Of a stretch of 64,000 nt of DNA, positions 17,966 to 26,781 are shown one piece after another. How positions within the stretch are numbered: the stretch's first letter is position 1; each line of letters opens with the position of its first letter. The stretch lies in contig NZ_JAQGKQ010000074.1 of NCBI RefSeq assembly GCF_028290025.1, forward strand, positions 1 through 64,000, in the 5' to 3' direction. The notes under the pieces were generated by a model. It made no database searches. It saw only the letters and a list, made by a program, of their open reading frames with translations, and was not told the origin of the DNA. This stretch comes from Cypionkella sp. (GTDB lineage: Bacteria; Pseudomonadota; Alphaproteobacteria; Rhodobacterales; Rhodobacteraceae). A program made the translations under genes and the position numbers.

Positions 17966-19042
17966 TCAGACGGTGCGCTTCAGGCTACGGCGTAGGCGCT
18001 TGATCAGGGCGTGTTGGATCATGCCGCTTATTATGCCGGCGGTGGAGAGCATTAAGCCGACGAGGCCAGCGCCAAGTGCCCACGCGGTTTCGGAAAATCT
18101 GAGTGTGGCGCGGAACAGGCGGGCTTTGCCCAACACCTCAGCGCGGCCGACGAGTTTCGGCCCCAAGGCTTCGGCAGCGTTGGCGAGCCGGCGGGCGTCG
18201 CCCGCGTCATCGACCATCGGCAGCAAATGCAGGGCGGTGGTGGCGTCGGTGGCGGAGTTCAGGCGGCTGAGGTCGGCCATAGTGTTGGTCAGCGGCAGGA
18301 AAGATTCGGTGCGGATCGCGGCGGTGAGATCGTCGAGGGAGCGCACTCCGGGTAGGGCTGCCCAATTTACACCAGTACGGGCGGCGTCTACTGCCATTTC
18401 GACCAAGCGCGGCGACAGGCGGCCCAATTTGCGGGCGAGTTTTGCGAGGCTTGCACCGGCTTTGACAACTCCGCTGGAGCCACCCGAGGCGATGATTGCG
18501 GCGGTGGCACCTAGGCCCACCACGGATAGCGCGAGGTCGATTTGGTCTACCTTGGTGCCCGACGCATAGGCCACTCCGGCGCGGGTGATGCCTGCGATAT
18601 CGCCGATGGGAGTGAGGGCGATGGGGGCTTGGCAGATCATCACTTCGGACAGCGAACATTGCGCGGGATCGTAGGCGCAGGCGGCGCAGGAGGTGACGGT
18701 GGCGTAGTAGCTGTGATCATCCTCGCGGGCGGTTTGCACGGCGGCGTTAAGTGCCGAGGGGAGCGGGATTTTCCGCTCGTAGGCGAGATCCACCAGCGCA
18801 TCGAGCGCAAGCCAGTTGCGGGGGGATTCGGCGAGACGATTGGCGATGTGGGCGCTTAGAGTTTCGGGGGTGGCGGCGGTTACCAGCATCCGGTCGGTGG
18901 CAGCTTGGATTTGATCATAGCTTGCCTCAACGAACGGGGCAATTAGCGGATCAGAGGCGATGCGGGCGGCGGTGAGGGTGGTTCCGGCCAGCGAGCCTGC
19001 CAGAATAAGCAGCAAAATCAGCTGGGTGAGGCCACGCCACAT
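17966..19042 (-). CDS. Hypothetical membrane protein
   Basis: I do not recognise a named family for this 358-residue protein. An N-terminal hydrophobic segment (residues 5-25) looks like a signal anchor. A cysteine-rich patch (SCAACAYDPAQCSLSEVMIC, about 117-136) would be extracytoplasmic. Two hydrophobic glycine-rich segments (about 165-185 and 322-345) and a basic C-terminus (LIKRLRRSLKR) follow. The ATG overlaps the stop of a 23-codon upstream frame (ATGA). It lies downstream of trpS on the same strand. Confidence 0.75.
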   Translation of the reverse strand: MWRGLTQLILLLILAGSLAGTTLTAARIASDPLIAPFVEASYDQIQAATDRMLVTAATPETLSAHIANRLAESPRNWLALDALVDLAYERKIPLPSALNAAVQTAREDDHSYYATVTSCAACAYDPAQCSLSEVMICQAPIALTPIGDIAGITRAGVAYASGTKVDQIDLALSVVGLGATAAIIASGGSSGVVKAGASLAKLARKLGRLSPRLVEMAVDAARTGVNWAALPGVRSLDDLTAAIRTESFLPLTNTMADLSRLNSATDATTALHLLPMVDDAGDARRLANAAEALGPKLVGRAEVLGKARLFRATLRFSETAWALGAGLVGLMLSTAGIISGMIQHALIKRLRRSLKRTV

Positions 19043-19113
19043 CAGATAACACTCACCGGAGCGCGGCGGGTTTGGTTGGGGTTTTCGGTAGCGATGCGGC
19101 TCAGAGCAGTCAT
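19042..19113 (-). CDS. 23-residue upstream peptide, coupled to the membrane protein
   Basis: A very good ribosome site (GGAGGA, 4 bases before the ATG) starts a 23-codon frame, MTALSRIATENPNQTRRAPV plus three residues. Its TGA overlaps the ATG of the 358-residue membrane protein. No such strong site precedes that larger gene on its own, so the short frame probably delivers ribosomes to it. Whether the peptide itself has a function is unknown. Confidence 0.45.
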   Translation of the reverse strand: MTALSRIATENPNQTRRAPVSVI

Positions 19114-19134
19114 GTTATCCTCCGTCGCGCGGAT

Positions 19135-19160
19135 GCCAGCCCGCCCAAAGGCAGGCTGGC
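19135..19160 (-). terminator. Hairpin just downstream of trpS
   Basis: GCCAGCCCGCC and GGCAGGCTGGC form an 11-bp stem with one mismatch or wobble around a 4-base loop, 6 bases past the trpS stop. It lacks a T-run, so it may be a weak terminator or an mRNA-stabilising structure. Confidence 0.5.
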
Positions 19161-19166
19161 ACGGGT

Positions 19167-20210
19167 TTACACCTGACGCGAGCGGATCATGCCGACGATG
19201 TCGTAGACTTGATCAAGGATCGGCCGCGCGATGGCGTCGGCGCGGCTGGCACCTTCGCCAAGGATGCGGTCGATTTCAGCGGGGTCTTGCATCAGATGGC
19301 TCATCTTGGTGGTGATTGGCGAGAGTTTCGCCACCGCGAGATCGGCCAAGGCAGGCTTGAAGGTGCCGAATTGTGCGCCTGCGTATTCGGTGATCACCGC
19401 TTCTGGAGTCATATCGGCTAAGGCCGCGTAAATGTTGATCAAATTGCGGGCGTCGGGGCGATCTTTTAAGCCTTCGAGGCTGTCGGGCAGGGGTTCGGCA
19501 TCGGTTTTGGCTTTGCGGAACTTCTTGGCAATGGTGTCGGCATCGTCGGTGAGGTTGATGCGGGATTGGTCGGACGGGTCGGATTTCGACATTTTTTTGG
19601 TGCCATCGCGCAGCGACATCACGCGGGTGGCGGCACCTTCAATCACCGGTTCGGTGATCGGAAAGAAGTTCTCTTTGTAGTCGTTGTTGAACTTCAGCGC
19701 GATGTCGCGGGTCAACTCGATATGCTGCTTTTGATCCTCGCCCACCGGAACATGCGTGGCTTTGTAGGCCAGAATATCGGCGGCCATCAGGGCGGGGTAG
19801 GCGTAAAGGCCGAGGGAAACATTCTCGGAGTTTTTACCCGCTTTGTCTTTGAACTGAGTCATCCGGCTCATCCAGCCCATGCGGGCGACGCAGTTGAAGA
19901 TCCAGCCAAGCTCGGCATGGGCGCTCACTTGGCTCTGGTTGAACAGGATTGAACGCGTTGGATCAATGCCAGCGGCGATGAAGCCAGCGGCGGCTTCGCG
20001 GGTCTGTTGGCGCAATTTTATCGGGTCTTGCCAGGTGGTTATCGCGTGCATGTCAACGAGGCAATAGATCGTCTCGATGCCCTCATCCTGCTTTTGGACG
20101 AAGCGCTTCAACGCTCCGAGATAGTTGCCAAGGGTCAATCCGCCGGAGGGCTGGATGCCGGAAAAGATGCGGGTCGGGAAAGTCTGAGGCGTTTGGACCG
20201 GCTCGGACAT
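19167..20210 (-). CDS. trpS: Tryptophanyl-tRNA synthetase
   Basis: This class I aminoacyl-tRNA synthetase charges tRNA-Trp. It is 347 aa from ATG 20210 ([20 protein letters not shown]). The HIGH-like region is [14 protein letters not shown] and the KMSKS loop is [13 protein letters not shown] 20222 or further upstream would add only a few poorly conserved residues. It is divergent from the rhomboid-like gene. Confidence 0.95.
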   Translation of the reverse strand: MSEPVQTPQTFPTRIFSGIQPSGGLTLGNYLGALKRFVQKQDEGIETIYCLVDMHAITTWQDPIKLRQQTREAAAGFIAAGIDPTRSILFNQSQVSAHAELGWIFNCVARMGWMSRMTQFKDKAGKNSENVSLGLYAYPALMAADILAYKATHVPVGEDQKQHIELTRDIALKFNNDYKENFFPITEPVIEGAATRVMSLRDGTKKMSKSDPSDQSRINLTDDADTIAKKFRKAKTDAEPLPDSLEGLKDRPDARNLINIYAALADMTPEAVITEYAGAQFGTFKPALADLAVAKLSPITTKMSHLMQDPAEIDRILGEGASRADAIARPILDQVYDIVGMIRSRQV

Positions 20211-20305
20211 GGGATACTCCATCTGGAAATTGCTACCGGATCGGCTTAACGAAGGCATTGGGGGGCGTCAATCACGCGCCTGCCAGGGTGCCTAAAGGGG
20301 ATGCG

Positions 20306-21037
20306 ATGCAGGATGATTTGAGAGCCGACCAGATTGCGCCGATCAATCCGCTGCCGGGGGTGGTGTGGTTGATCGCACTGCCGATGATCGCGTTGGAGAT
20401 TTTGTTCAGTTTGGCCGATGCCGGGGTGATTGGCGGGCCGCAGGCGGTGGGGTGGCGGGTTGCGGCCATTCAGGATTATGGTGTGTTTCCAGAGTTTTGG
20501 CGGCAAAATCTTGCGGCGGGGGCGGTGGATATGCCGTTGTTGGCGCGGTTCTTCAGCTTTGCGTTCATTCACGGATCGGCGACGCAGGCGTTGTTTGGCG
20601 TGGCGATGATGATGGCTTTGGGCAAGTTTGTCGGCGAAGTTTTCAAAAGCTGGGCGGTTGCGGTGGTGTTCTTTGGCTCGGGGGCGGTGGGGGCGTTTAT
20701 CTACGCCTACATAGTGCCGAACCAGCCGCTTTATGGCGCGTTTCCGGGGGTTTACGGGCTGATCGGGGCGTTCTCGTTTCTGATCTGGGTGAAGCTGGCG
20801 GGCACTGGGGTGAACCAGCTGCGGGCGTTCAGCATGATTGGCGCGCTGATGGTGATACAGGCGCTGTTTGGGGTGTTTTTCACGGTGATGCCGATGCTGA
20901 TGCCGAGCATGGGGCCGGTGGGGCATGACTGGTCTTGGGTCGCGGATCTGCCGGGATTTGCGGCGGGATTCCTGCTGTCGTTTATCGTTAGCCCGGGTGG
21001 GTTTCAGCGGGTGCGGGAGCGGATCAGGGGGCGGTAA
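20306..21037 (+). CDS. Rhomboid-family membrane protein lacking catalytic residues
   Basis: This 243-residue protein has about six transmembrane segments and the rhomboid layout. FFSFAFIHGS (about 82-91) corresponds to the first-helix His region, and GVYGLIGAF to the active-site helix. The catalytic GxSG is replaced by AFPG (Pro147 at the serine position). The usual A-H-x-x-G-F of the last helix reads ADLPGFAAG (Asp214 at the histidine position). It is therefore predicted to be proteolytically dead, like iRhoms and derlins. The ATG at 20306 has a purine-rich site (AAAGGGG). Confidence 0.8.
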   Translation: MQDDLRADQIAPINPLPGVVWLIALPMIALEILFSLADAGVIGGPQAVGWRVAAIQDYGVFPEFWRQNLAAGAVDMPLLARFFSFAFIHGSATQALFGVAMMMALGKFVGEVFKSWAVAVVFFGSGAVGAFIYAYIVPNQPLYGAFPGVYGLIGAFSFLIWVKLAGTGVNQLRAFSMIGALMVIQALFGVFFTVMPMLMPSMGPVGHDWSWVADLPGFAAGFLLSFIVSPGGFQRVRERIRGR

Positions 21038-21188
21038 AACCGGGCCCGCGCGTATAGGCTGCGAATCATAGGTTAATGCGTTGATTTTCCGTGAAAATCG
21101 ACACCCATAAAACGGCCATAAACTGTATGGAAAGCGGCCATACTTTTGTTGGGTTTTGGCGAGTTTATGGGACGTGCGGTGCGGATGT

Positions 21189-22727
21189 TTAGCTTCGGCG
21201 AAGTTTGCGGAAGTCTGACAGGCGGAACGCTCCGATTGCGCTGCCCGCTGCGTAGTAGCTTAAGGCACCTGCGGCGATCAGCAGGGCGAGGCCGGCGTAG
21301 CGCCAGCCGTGGCTTGCCAGCATATCGCCGAGCACGGTTTGGCCGGCGTAGAGCACCAATCCCATCACCAGTGACGCCACGATGATGCGGGGGGCGCGGC
21401 TGCGGAAGCGGGTGTCGAAACGGGCGGCGTCGCCCATGCGCTTGGTGCCAAGCCAGAGTTGGGCGGCCATCATCCAGCCAGCGAGAGTTGTCGCTAGGGC
21501 GGCGGCGGCGAAGCCGATGTAAGGCATTAAACCGACGGCGATGACGGCGTTTATGATCATTGAGACGATGGCGAAGCGGAACGGGCTGCGGCTGTCTTCG
21601 CGGGCGTAGTAGAGCGGTTGGTAGACTTTGTGCAGCACGAAGGCGGGGAGGCCCGCGCCGTAGATGGCGAGGACGAGGGCGGTGGCGGCGGTGTCGTCGG
21701 CGCTGAAGGCTCCGCGTTGGTAGAGAACGGCGGTGAGTGGCAGGGCGATCACCATCAGGGCTATGGCGCAGGGGAAGGTGAGGGCGAGGGCGAGTTCGGT
21801 GCCTCGGTTAAAGCTTTCCCGGCCTCCGGCTTCGTCGCCTGCGCGGAGGCGGCGGCTTAGGTCGGGCAAAAGGACGGTGCCGATGGCGATGGCAACGACT
21901 CCGAGCGGGAGTTGGTAGAGTCGGTCGGCGTAGACGAGCCACGATACCGCGCCCTCGGTGTAGGAGGCGACTTGGCGGCCGACCAGCATGTTGATTTGGA
22001 CGACTCCGCCGGACAGGATGGCGGGGCCAGCGATAATGGCGAGGCGTTTGAGTTCGGGGGTGATCTTCGGCCAGCGTGGTGCGAAGGTGAGGCCGAGTTT
22101 GGCGGCGGAATACCAGGTGAAGGCCAGTTGGGCGACGCCAGTGATCGGAACGGCCCAAGCGAGGGTCAGGCCCATGTCCCAGCCGAATTTGGCGGCGAGG
22201 AACATCATGGCGATGAAGACGAGGTTCATCAGGACGGGGACGAAGCCTGCCTCGGTGAAGTGGCCGTAGGCGTTCAGGACGCCGGACAGCAGGGCGACGA
22301 GGCTGATGAACAGGATGTAGTTGAAGCCGATCTGGCCGTAGATCACGGCGAGATCGAAGCGGGCGTCGCCAGCGAAACCGCTGGCCATCGCCCAGACCAG
22401 CCATGGCATCGCGAAGGTGCCGATGATTGAGAAGATGATCAGGATCGCCGCGAGGCCGTTAAAGGCGTCGCGGGCGAAGCCGTTGGCATCCTCGCCGCCC
22501 TCCAGCTTTTTGGCGAACATCGGGACGAAGGCCATGTTGAAGGCACCCTCGGCGAAGAAGCGGCGGAACATGTTCGGCAGGCTGAAGGCGACGTTGAAGG
22601 CGTCGGCTACGGGGCCCGCGCCGAGGTAGGCGGCCATCATCATGTCGCGGGCGAAACCTGCGCCTCGTGATAACAGGGTCCAGCCGCCGACGGTGAGGAT
22701 GGAGCGCAGCAGGCTGATTGGTTTCAT
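21189..22727 (-). CDS. murJ: Lipid II flippase MurJ
   Basis: This is a MurJ (MviN) polytopic membrane protein of 512 residues from ATG 22727 with about 14 helices. It moves lipid II across the inner membrane for peptidoglycan synthesis. N-terminal SLLRSILTVGGWTLLSRGAGFARD and DAFNVAFSLPNMFRRFFAEG are family hallmarks, including the Arg residues lining the central cavity. The frame is open upstream to 22856, but that part is unlike MurJ. The order glnD-murJ-trpS is common in related genomes. Confidence 0.95.
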   Translation of the reverse strand: MKPISLLRSILTVGGWTLLSRGAGFARDMMMAAYLGAGPVADAFNVAFSLPNMFRRFFAEGAFNMAFVPMFAKKLEGGEDANGFARDAFNGLAAILIIFSIIGTFAMPWLVWAMASGFAGDARFDLAVIYGQIGFNYILFISLVALLSGVLNAYGHFTEAGFVPVLMNLVFIAMMFLAAKFGWDMGLTLAWAVPITGVAQLAFTWYSAAKLGLTFAPRWPKITPELKRLAIIAGPAILSGGVVQINMLVGRQVASYTEGAVSWLVYADRLYQLPLGVVAIAIGTVLLPDLSRRLRAGDEAGGRESFNRGTELALALTFPCAIALMVIALPLTAVLYQRGAFSADDTAATALVLAIYGAGLPAFVLHKVYQPLYYAREDSRSPFRFAIVSMIINAVIAVGLMPYIGFAAAALATTLAGWMMAAQLWLGTKRMGDAARFDTRFRSRAPRIIVASLVMGLVLYAGQTVLGDMLASHGWRYAGLALLIAAGALSYYAAGSAIGAFRLSDFRKLRRS

Positions 22728-23031
22728 GGGCGGCCCCTTGTTTGGGCAAGGCTTACAGGGGAATGCGGGCGGGGTGAATTGCGAAAGTTGGCAGGGTGGA
22801 AGAGTCGGTAAGGGCGTGTTCACGCGTGGACAGGTGCGCGGCTTACAAGATTTCAATGGGTTAGATGGGGGTGCTTAACGTTTTGTTAGCGATTGGGAAG
22901 AAACGAGTTGGATTGGGTAGCGCGCGTTTGTGTGAGGTTTGTTGGTCCGGGTGTGGTTTGACCATCTGTGATGGAACGTATTTCAATATTGCGCGTTTAG
23001 ACCCGTACTTTGACAAAACTAGGGGAACTCA
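22728..23031. other. Intergenic promoter region between murJ and glsB
   Basis: This gap of 304 bases separates two divergent genes. It contains a match to the ECF-type promoter GGAAC-N16-CGTT close to glsB (22973-22997). Further upstream is TTAACGTTTTGTTAG, a 7-of-8 match to a CtrA-type site. No gene is seen. Confidence 0.55.
22973..22997 (+). promoter_or_regulatory. Putative ECF-sigma promoter of glsB-yidB
   Basis: GGAAC (22973-22977) and CGTT (22994-22997) are separated by exactly 16 bases. This is the -35/-10 pattern of alphaproteobacterial ECF15/EcfG and some RpoE-type sigma factors. The start point would fall near 23004, about 28 bases before the glsB ATG. The genes behind it belong to stress-response families, which fits. 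Confidence 0.5.
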
Positions 23032-23283
23032 ATGGGTATTATCTGGACAATTCTGATCGGTTTCGTTGCGGGCGTGATTGCCAAATTCCTGACTCCGGGT
23101 CGCAATGAGCCATCGGGGTTCATTCTGACCACCATTCTTGGCATCGTTGGCGCGTTTGTCGCGACCTACCTTGGGCAGGCGATGGGCTGGTATGCACCCT
23201 ATGAGGGCGCTGGGTTGATCGGTGCTGTTGTTGGTGCGGTGATTGTGCTGCTGATCTGGAGCTTTGCATCGCGTCGGACATGA
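23032..23283 (+). CDS. GlsB/YeaQ/YmgE family stress-response membrane protein
   Basis: This is an 83-residue protein with three transmembrane segments and the family pattern GxxAGxIAKFLTPGR (about 11-25). The loop after it and the last helix GAVVGAVIVLLIW are typical of transglycosylase-associated/GlsB proteins. A good site (AGGGG) precedes ATG 23032. It lies 59 bp upstream of the YidB-like gene and probably forms an operon with it under the ECF-like promoter. Confidence 0.9.
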   Translation: MGIIWTILIGFVAGVIAKFLTPGRNEPSGFILTTILGIVGAFVATYLGQAMGWYAPYEGAGLIGAVVGAVIVLLIWSFASRRT

Positions 23284-23342
23284 ATGCTGGGGCGAGCTTG
23301 GCTTAGCCTTTGTAAACATCAACGATAATGAGGAGAGATCTT

Positions 23343-23831
23343 ATGGCTAAAGGGCCTTCAATGACTGCTCTGCTGGCGCTTTTGGCGGTTGCAGGCTATC
23401 AAAATCGCGATCGGATCAGCGATATGTTGCGCAAAGCTGGTGGGCCAAGTGATCAGCCTGCTGCGGGGATAGACGGGCATAACAGTCAGTCGATGGGCAA
23501 TATCTTGTCTGATATCGGGTCTTTTTTCACTGGGTCGAACGGGGCTGGCGCTTTGTCGGGTGGGCTTTCGGGCCTGATCGAGCAGTTTCGCGGCAACGGT
23601 CACGCTGATACCGCAGACAGTTGGGTGGCATCGGGTGAGAACAAACCCATCGCCGCGCCAGATCTTGAGGCGACGTTGGGTGAGGACACTTTGGCAGAGC
23701 TGCAGGCTAAGACTGGTCTGAGCCGGGAGACTTTGTTGGAGCGCCTGTCGCGGACGATACCTGAGGCGGTGCATGGCATGACGCCGGATGGGCGGCTGCC
23801 GACGGAAGAAGATGCCAAGGGCTATATCTGA
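23343..23831 (+). CDS. YidB family protein (DUF937)
   Basis: This 162-residue protein has a glycine- and serine-rich middle (SLSGGLSGLIEQFRGNGHAD) and a conserved C-terminal helical domain. The signature DSWVASGENKPIAAPDLEATLG and MTPDGRLP are YidB/DUF937 hallmarks. The function is not established. ATG 23343 follows the ribosome site AGGAGA. It is codirectional with glsB. Confidence 0.85.
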   Translation: MAKGPSMTALLALLAVAGYQNRDRISDMLRKAGGPSDQPAAGIDGHNSQSMGNILSDIGSFFTGSNGAGALSGGLSGLIEQFRGNGHADTADSWVASGENKPIAAPDLEATLGEDTLAELQAKTGLSRETLLERLSRTIPEAVHGMTPDGRLPTEEDAKGYI

Positions 23832-23920
23832 GGTTCGACTTCGGTGTGGCTGGGAATTGATACCGATCGCGGGGTCTGCGGTCGGTATTTTTGTATTCGC
23901 TGAATGGCGTGATCTTGGGC

Positions 23921-23974
23921 AGCCGCTGGGGTTTCACACCCCAGACCCCGTGGGATATTTAAGCAAGTATGAAA
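23921..23974. repeat. Dispersed GGATATTT repeat, copy 1
   Basis: A GC-rich palindromic part (CTGGGGTTTCACACCCCAG) is followed by ACCCCGTGGGATATTTAAGC and AAGTATGAAAG. It shares its core with the copies near 39221, 52006, 57641, 57700 and 60571. It lies between the convergent yidB-like gene and glnD, 10 bases from the glnD stop. Confidence 0.65.
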
Positions 23975-23983
23975 GCCCTTAGG

Positions 23984-26764
23984 CTAAGGCACGTTTTGGG
24001 CGCGTTCTACGCCTTCGGTGATGGCTTGGCGGAGTTTGCGGTCTAGGGCTTCTTGTTTGGATTTGGTGTGCAGCTTCAGGCCGAACATGTCTTTGACATA
24101 GAACGCATCGACGACTTGCGCGCCGTAAGTGGCGATCACCGCCGAGGCGATGTAGATGTTATTGGCGGCCAAAGTGCGGGTGAGGTCATAGAGCAGGCCG
24201 GGGCGGTCGCGGGTATCGACCTCGATGATCGTGTAGATTTCCGAGCCTTCGTTGTCGAAGGTGATATGGGTCGGGAAGCGGAACTCACGCTCGCGTTTCT
24301 TCACACGGTCACGGCCAGCGAGGGCTTCGCGGGGGATGACTTCGCCGCGCAGGGTTTTTTCGATCATGCCGCGCAGGCGGGGCAGGCGTTCGACGTCATA
24401 GGGTTTGCCGTCGGCGTCTTGTATCCAGAACACCGGGGTCGCGTAGCCGTCTTTCGAGGTGTAGGTGCGGGCATCGACGACGTTGGCACCGACGAGGGCC
24501 AAGGCTCCAGCAAGGCGGCTGAAAATGCCGGGGTGATCGCCGAGCGCAAAGCAAGCGCGGGTGGCGTCGCGGGCGGGCTCGGGGTGCAGATCAATGCGAA
24601 TCTCATCGTTGCCGAGGCCGCGCAGCAGGCGGGCGAAAATTTCCTGCGTGTCGGTGGAAAGGCCCTGCCAATAGGGCGTGTAGTGGCGGGCGGTCTCGGT
24701 ATTGACGTCAGCGGCGGGCCAATCGTGCAGGCGTTCGCGCAGGGCGGCTTTGGCCTCATCCTCGCGTTTGACACGGTTGATGGTTTCCAAGCCACCCTCT
24801 AACGCTTCTGCGGTCAGGCTGTAAAGCTGGCGCAGCAGCATGGCCTTCCAGTTGTTCCATGTCGTCGGGCCAACGCCGCGAATGTCGCAGACCGTCAGCA
24901 CGGTGAGCAGGTCGAGCCGCTTGCGGGTTTTCACCGCTTTGGCGAAATCGCGCACGGTGCGGGGATCGCCGATATCGCGTTTTTGCGCCATGTCGGACAT
25001 CAACAGGTGATAGCGCACCAGCCATTCGACGGTCTCAGTTTCCTCTTGATCGAGGCCAAGCCGGGGGGCGATACGGCGGGCCATTTGCGCGCCAATGATC
25101 GAGTGATCTTCTGGGCGGCCTTTGCCGATATCGTGCAGCAGCAGGGCTACATAAATCACCCGGCGATTTACTCCGGCTTTCAGAATCGAAGACGACAGCG
25201 GCAAGTTTTCGACCAGTTCACCGCGCTCGATTTGCGCCAGAACGCTGATGGTTTGGATGATGTGCTCATCCACCGTGTAGTGGTGGTAGACGTTGAACTG
25301 CATCATCGCGACGATGTTTTCAAACTCGGGGATGAAGGCGGAGAGCACGCCGAGTTCGTTCATCCGGCGCAGCGCACGCTCCGGGTTGCCGTGTTTCAGC
25401 ATCAGATCGAGGAAAATGCGCTGGGCTTCGGGATTGTCGCGCAGATCGTCGTCGATCAGGTGCAGGTTGGCGGCGATAATCCGCATGATGTTGGGGTGCA
25501 GCAGGTGGCGTGAGCGCAAGGCTTCCTCAAAAGCGCGCAGCAAGTTCAGTGGGTCGGCGAGAAACTCGGCGGGGTCTATCGCGTCAATGCGGCTTTGCAC
25601 CAGCTTGTAGGGCGGCTTGACCTTGCGGCGGTTGAGCAGGCCGAGGATGCGGGCCTCGGGTTTGGCATGGCGGGCTTCGAGTTCGGTCAGGAAGATGCGG
25701 GTCAACTCGCCCACATGCGTCGCGTGACGGAAGTAGTCTTGCATGAACAACTCAACGGCGCGGCGGCCTGCGCTGTCGTGGTAGCCCATGCGGGCGGCGA
25801 CATCGACTTGCGCATCGAAGGTCAGCTGATCGACGGCGCGGTGGGTGATGTAGTGCAGATGGCAGCGGGCGGCCCATAGGAAGTTCTCGGCACGCTCAAA
25901 CTGGTCATATTCCTCACGGCTGAGCAGGCCAGCGGCGACCAGACCCGCGGAGGACGACACCCGCAGCAAGTATTTGCCGATCCAATACAGGGTTTGCAGA
26001 TCGCGCAGACCGCCTTTGGCTTCCTTGACGTTCGGTTCCAGCACATAACGCTGACCGCCTTGGCGTTTGTGACGCTCGGCACGTTCGGCGAGTTTGGCCT
26101 CGATAAACTCGGGGCCGGAGTTGCGGAATAGGTCGGACCACAGGCGCTCGTTAAGTTCGGCCGCGAGGGCTGCATCGCCCGCGATGAAGCGGTGCTCTAG
26201 CAGGGCGGTGCGGATGGTGATGTCGCCACGGCCTAGCCGGATGCAGTCGGCGACGGTGCGAGAGGAGTGGCCGACTTTGAGTTTCAAATCCCACAGCATG
26301 TAGAGCATTGATTCAATGACGGATTCTGCCCATGGGGTGATTTTCCGTGGGGTGAGGAACAGCAGGTCAACGTCGGAATACGGGGCCATCTCGGCGCGGC
26401 CAAAGCCACCTACGGCGAGGACGGTGAGGCGTTCAGTTGTGGATTGAGTGGGGTGCAAGTGGTCGCGGGCGACCAGCAAAGCGGTGGTTACCAGCACATC
26501 GGTAAGATGCGATTGCGCGGAAATGAGCGCGCGGGCGTTCAAAGGGTGCAGCAGGAAAGCCGCCTCTAAAGCCTCATTCGCGCGGTTTTTCGCAAGCTGC
26601 ATGTGGCGCACCGCGATGGCACGGCCTGCGCGGGTATCGGTGCAGCCATCCAGATCGGGGATGATCGCCGCAAGCAAAGCCCCGCCATCGATCAGATCGG
26701 CGGCGGGGATCAGCAGCTCAACACGCGCGGCAGGGCCAGCGGCGGGCGCCAAAGCGGATTTCAT
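23984..26764 (-). CDS. glnD: [Protein-PII] uridylyltransferase / uridylyl-removing enzyme
   Basis: GlnD is the nitrogen sensor that uridylylates or deuridylylates PII proteins in response to glutamine. It is 926 aa here, the normal length. The nucleotidyltransferase motif is GGFGRAEMAPYSDVDLLFL (about 114-132) and KEAKGGLRDLQTLYW lies near 250. The HD domain follows (HHYTVDEHIIQTI, then LLHDIGKGRPEDHS). Two ACT domains are at the C-terminus (the last one around DTRDRPGLLYDLTRTLA). It is followed upstream by the LpoA-like gene 17 bp away on the same strand. Confidence 0.96.
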   Translation of the reverse strand: MKSALAPAAGPAARVELLIPAADLIDGGALLAAIIPDLDGCTDTRAGRAIAVRHMQLAKNRANEALEAAFLLHPLNARALISAQSHLTDVLVTTALLVARDHLHPTQSTTERLTVLAVGGFGRAEMAPYSDVDLLFLTPRKITPWAESVIESMLYMLWDLKLKVGHSSRTVADCIRLGRGDITIRTALLEHRFIAGDAALAAELNERLWSDLFRNSGPEFIEAKLAERAERHKRQGGQRYVLEPNVKEAKGGLRDLQTLYWIGKYLLRVSSSAGLVAAGLLSREEYDQFERAENFLWAARCHLHYITHRAVDQLTFDAQVDVAARMGYHDSAGRRAVELFMQDYFRHATHVGELTRIFLTELEARHAKPEARILGLLNRRKVKPPYKLVQSRIDAIDPAEFLADPLNLLRAFEEALRSRHLLHPNIMRIIAANLHLIDDDLRDNPEAQRIFLDLMLKHGNPERALRRMNELGVLSAFIPEFENIVAMMQFNVYHHYTVDEHIIQTISVLAQIERGELVENLPLSSSILKAGVNRRVIYVALLLHDIGKGRPEDHSIIGAQMARRIAPRLGLDQEETETVEWLVRYHLLMSDMAQKRDIGDPRTVRDFAKAVKTRKRLDLLTVLTVCDIRGVGPTTWNNWKAMLLRQLYSLTAEALEGGLETINRVKREDEAKAALRERLHDWPAADVNTETARHYTPYWQGLSTDTQEIFARLLRGLGNDEIRIDLHPEPARDATRACFALGDHPGIFSRLAGALALVGANVVDARTYTSKDGYATPVFWIQDADGKPYDVERLPRLRGMIEKTLRGEVIPREALAGRDRVKKREREFRFPTHITFDNEGSEIYTIIEVDTRDRPGLLYDLTRTLAANNIYIASAVIATYGAQVVDAFYVKDMFGLKLHTKSKQEALDRKLRQAITEGVERAQNVP

Positions 26765-26781
26765 GGCTGGCGTCGTGCCTC

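Noticed and set aside
22875-22895. CtrA binding site upstream of glsB
   Set aside because: TTAACGTTTTGTTAG deviates at one position from TTAA-N7-TTAA, and the neighbours are not CtrA-type genes; chance is likely.
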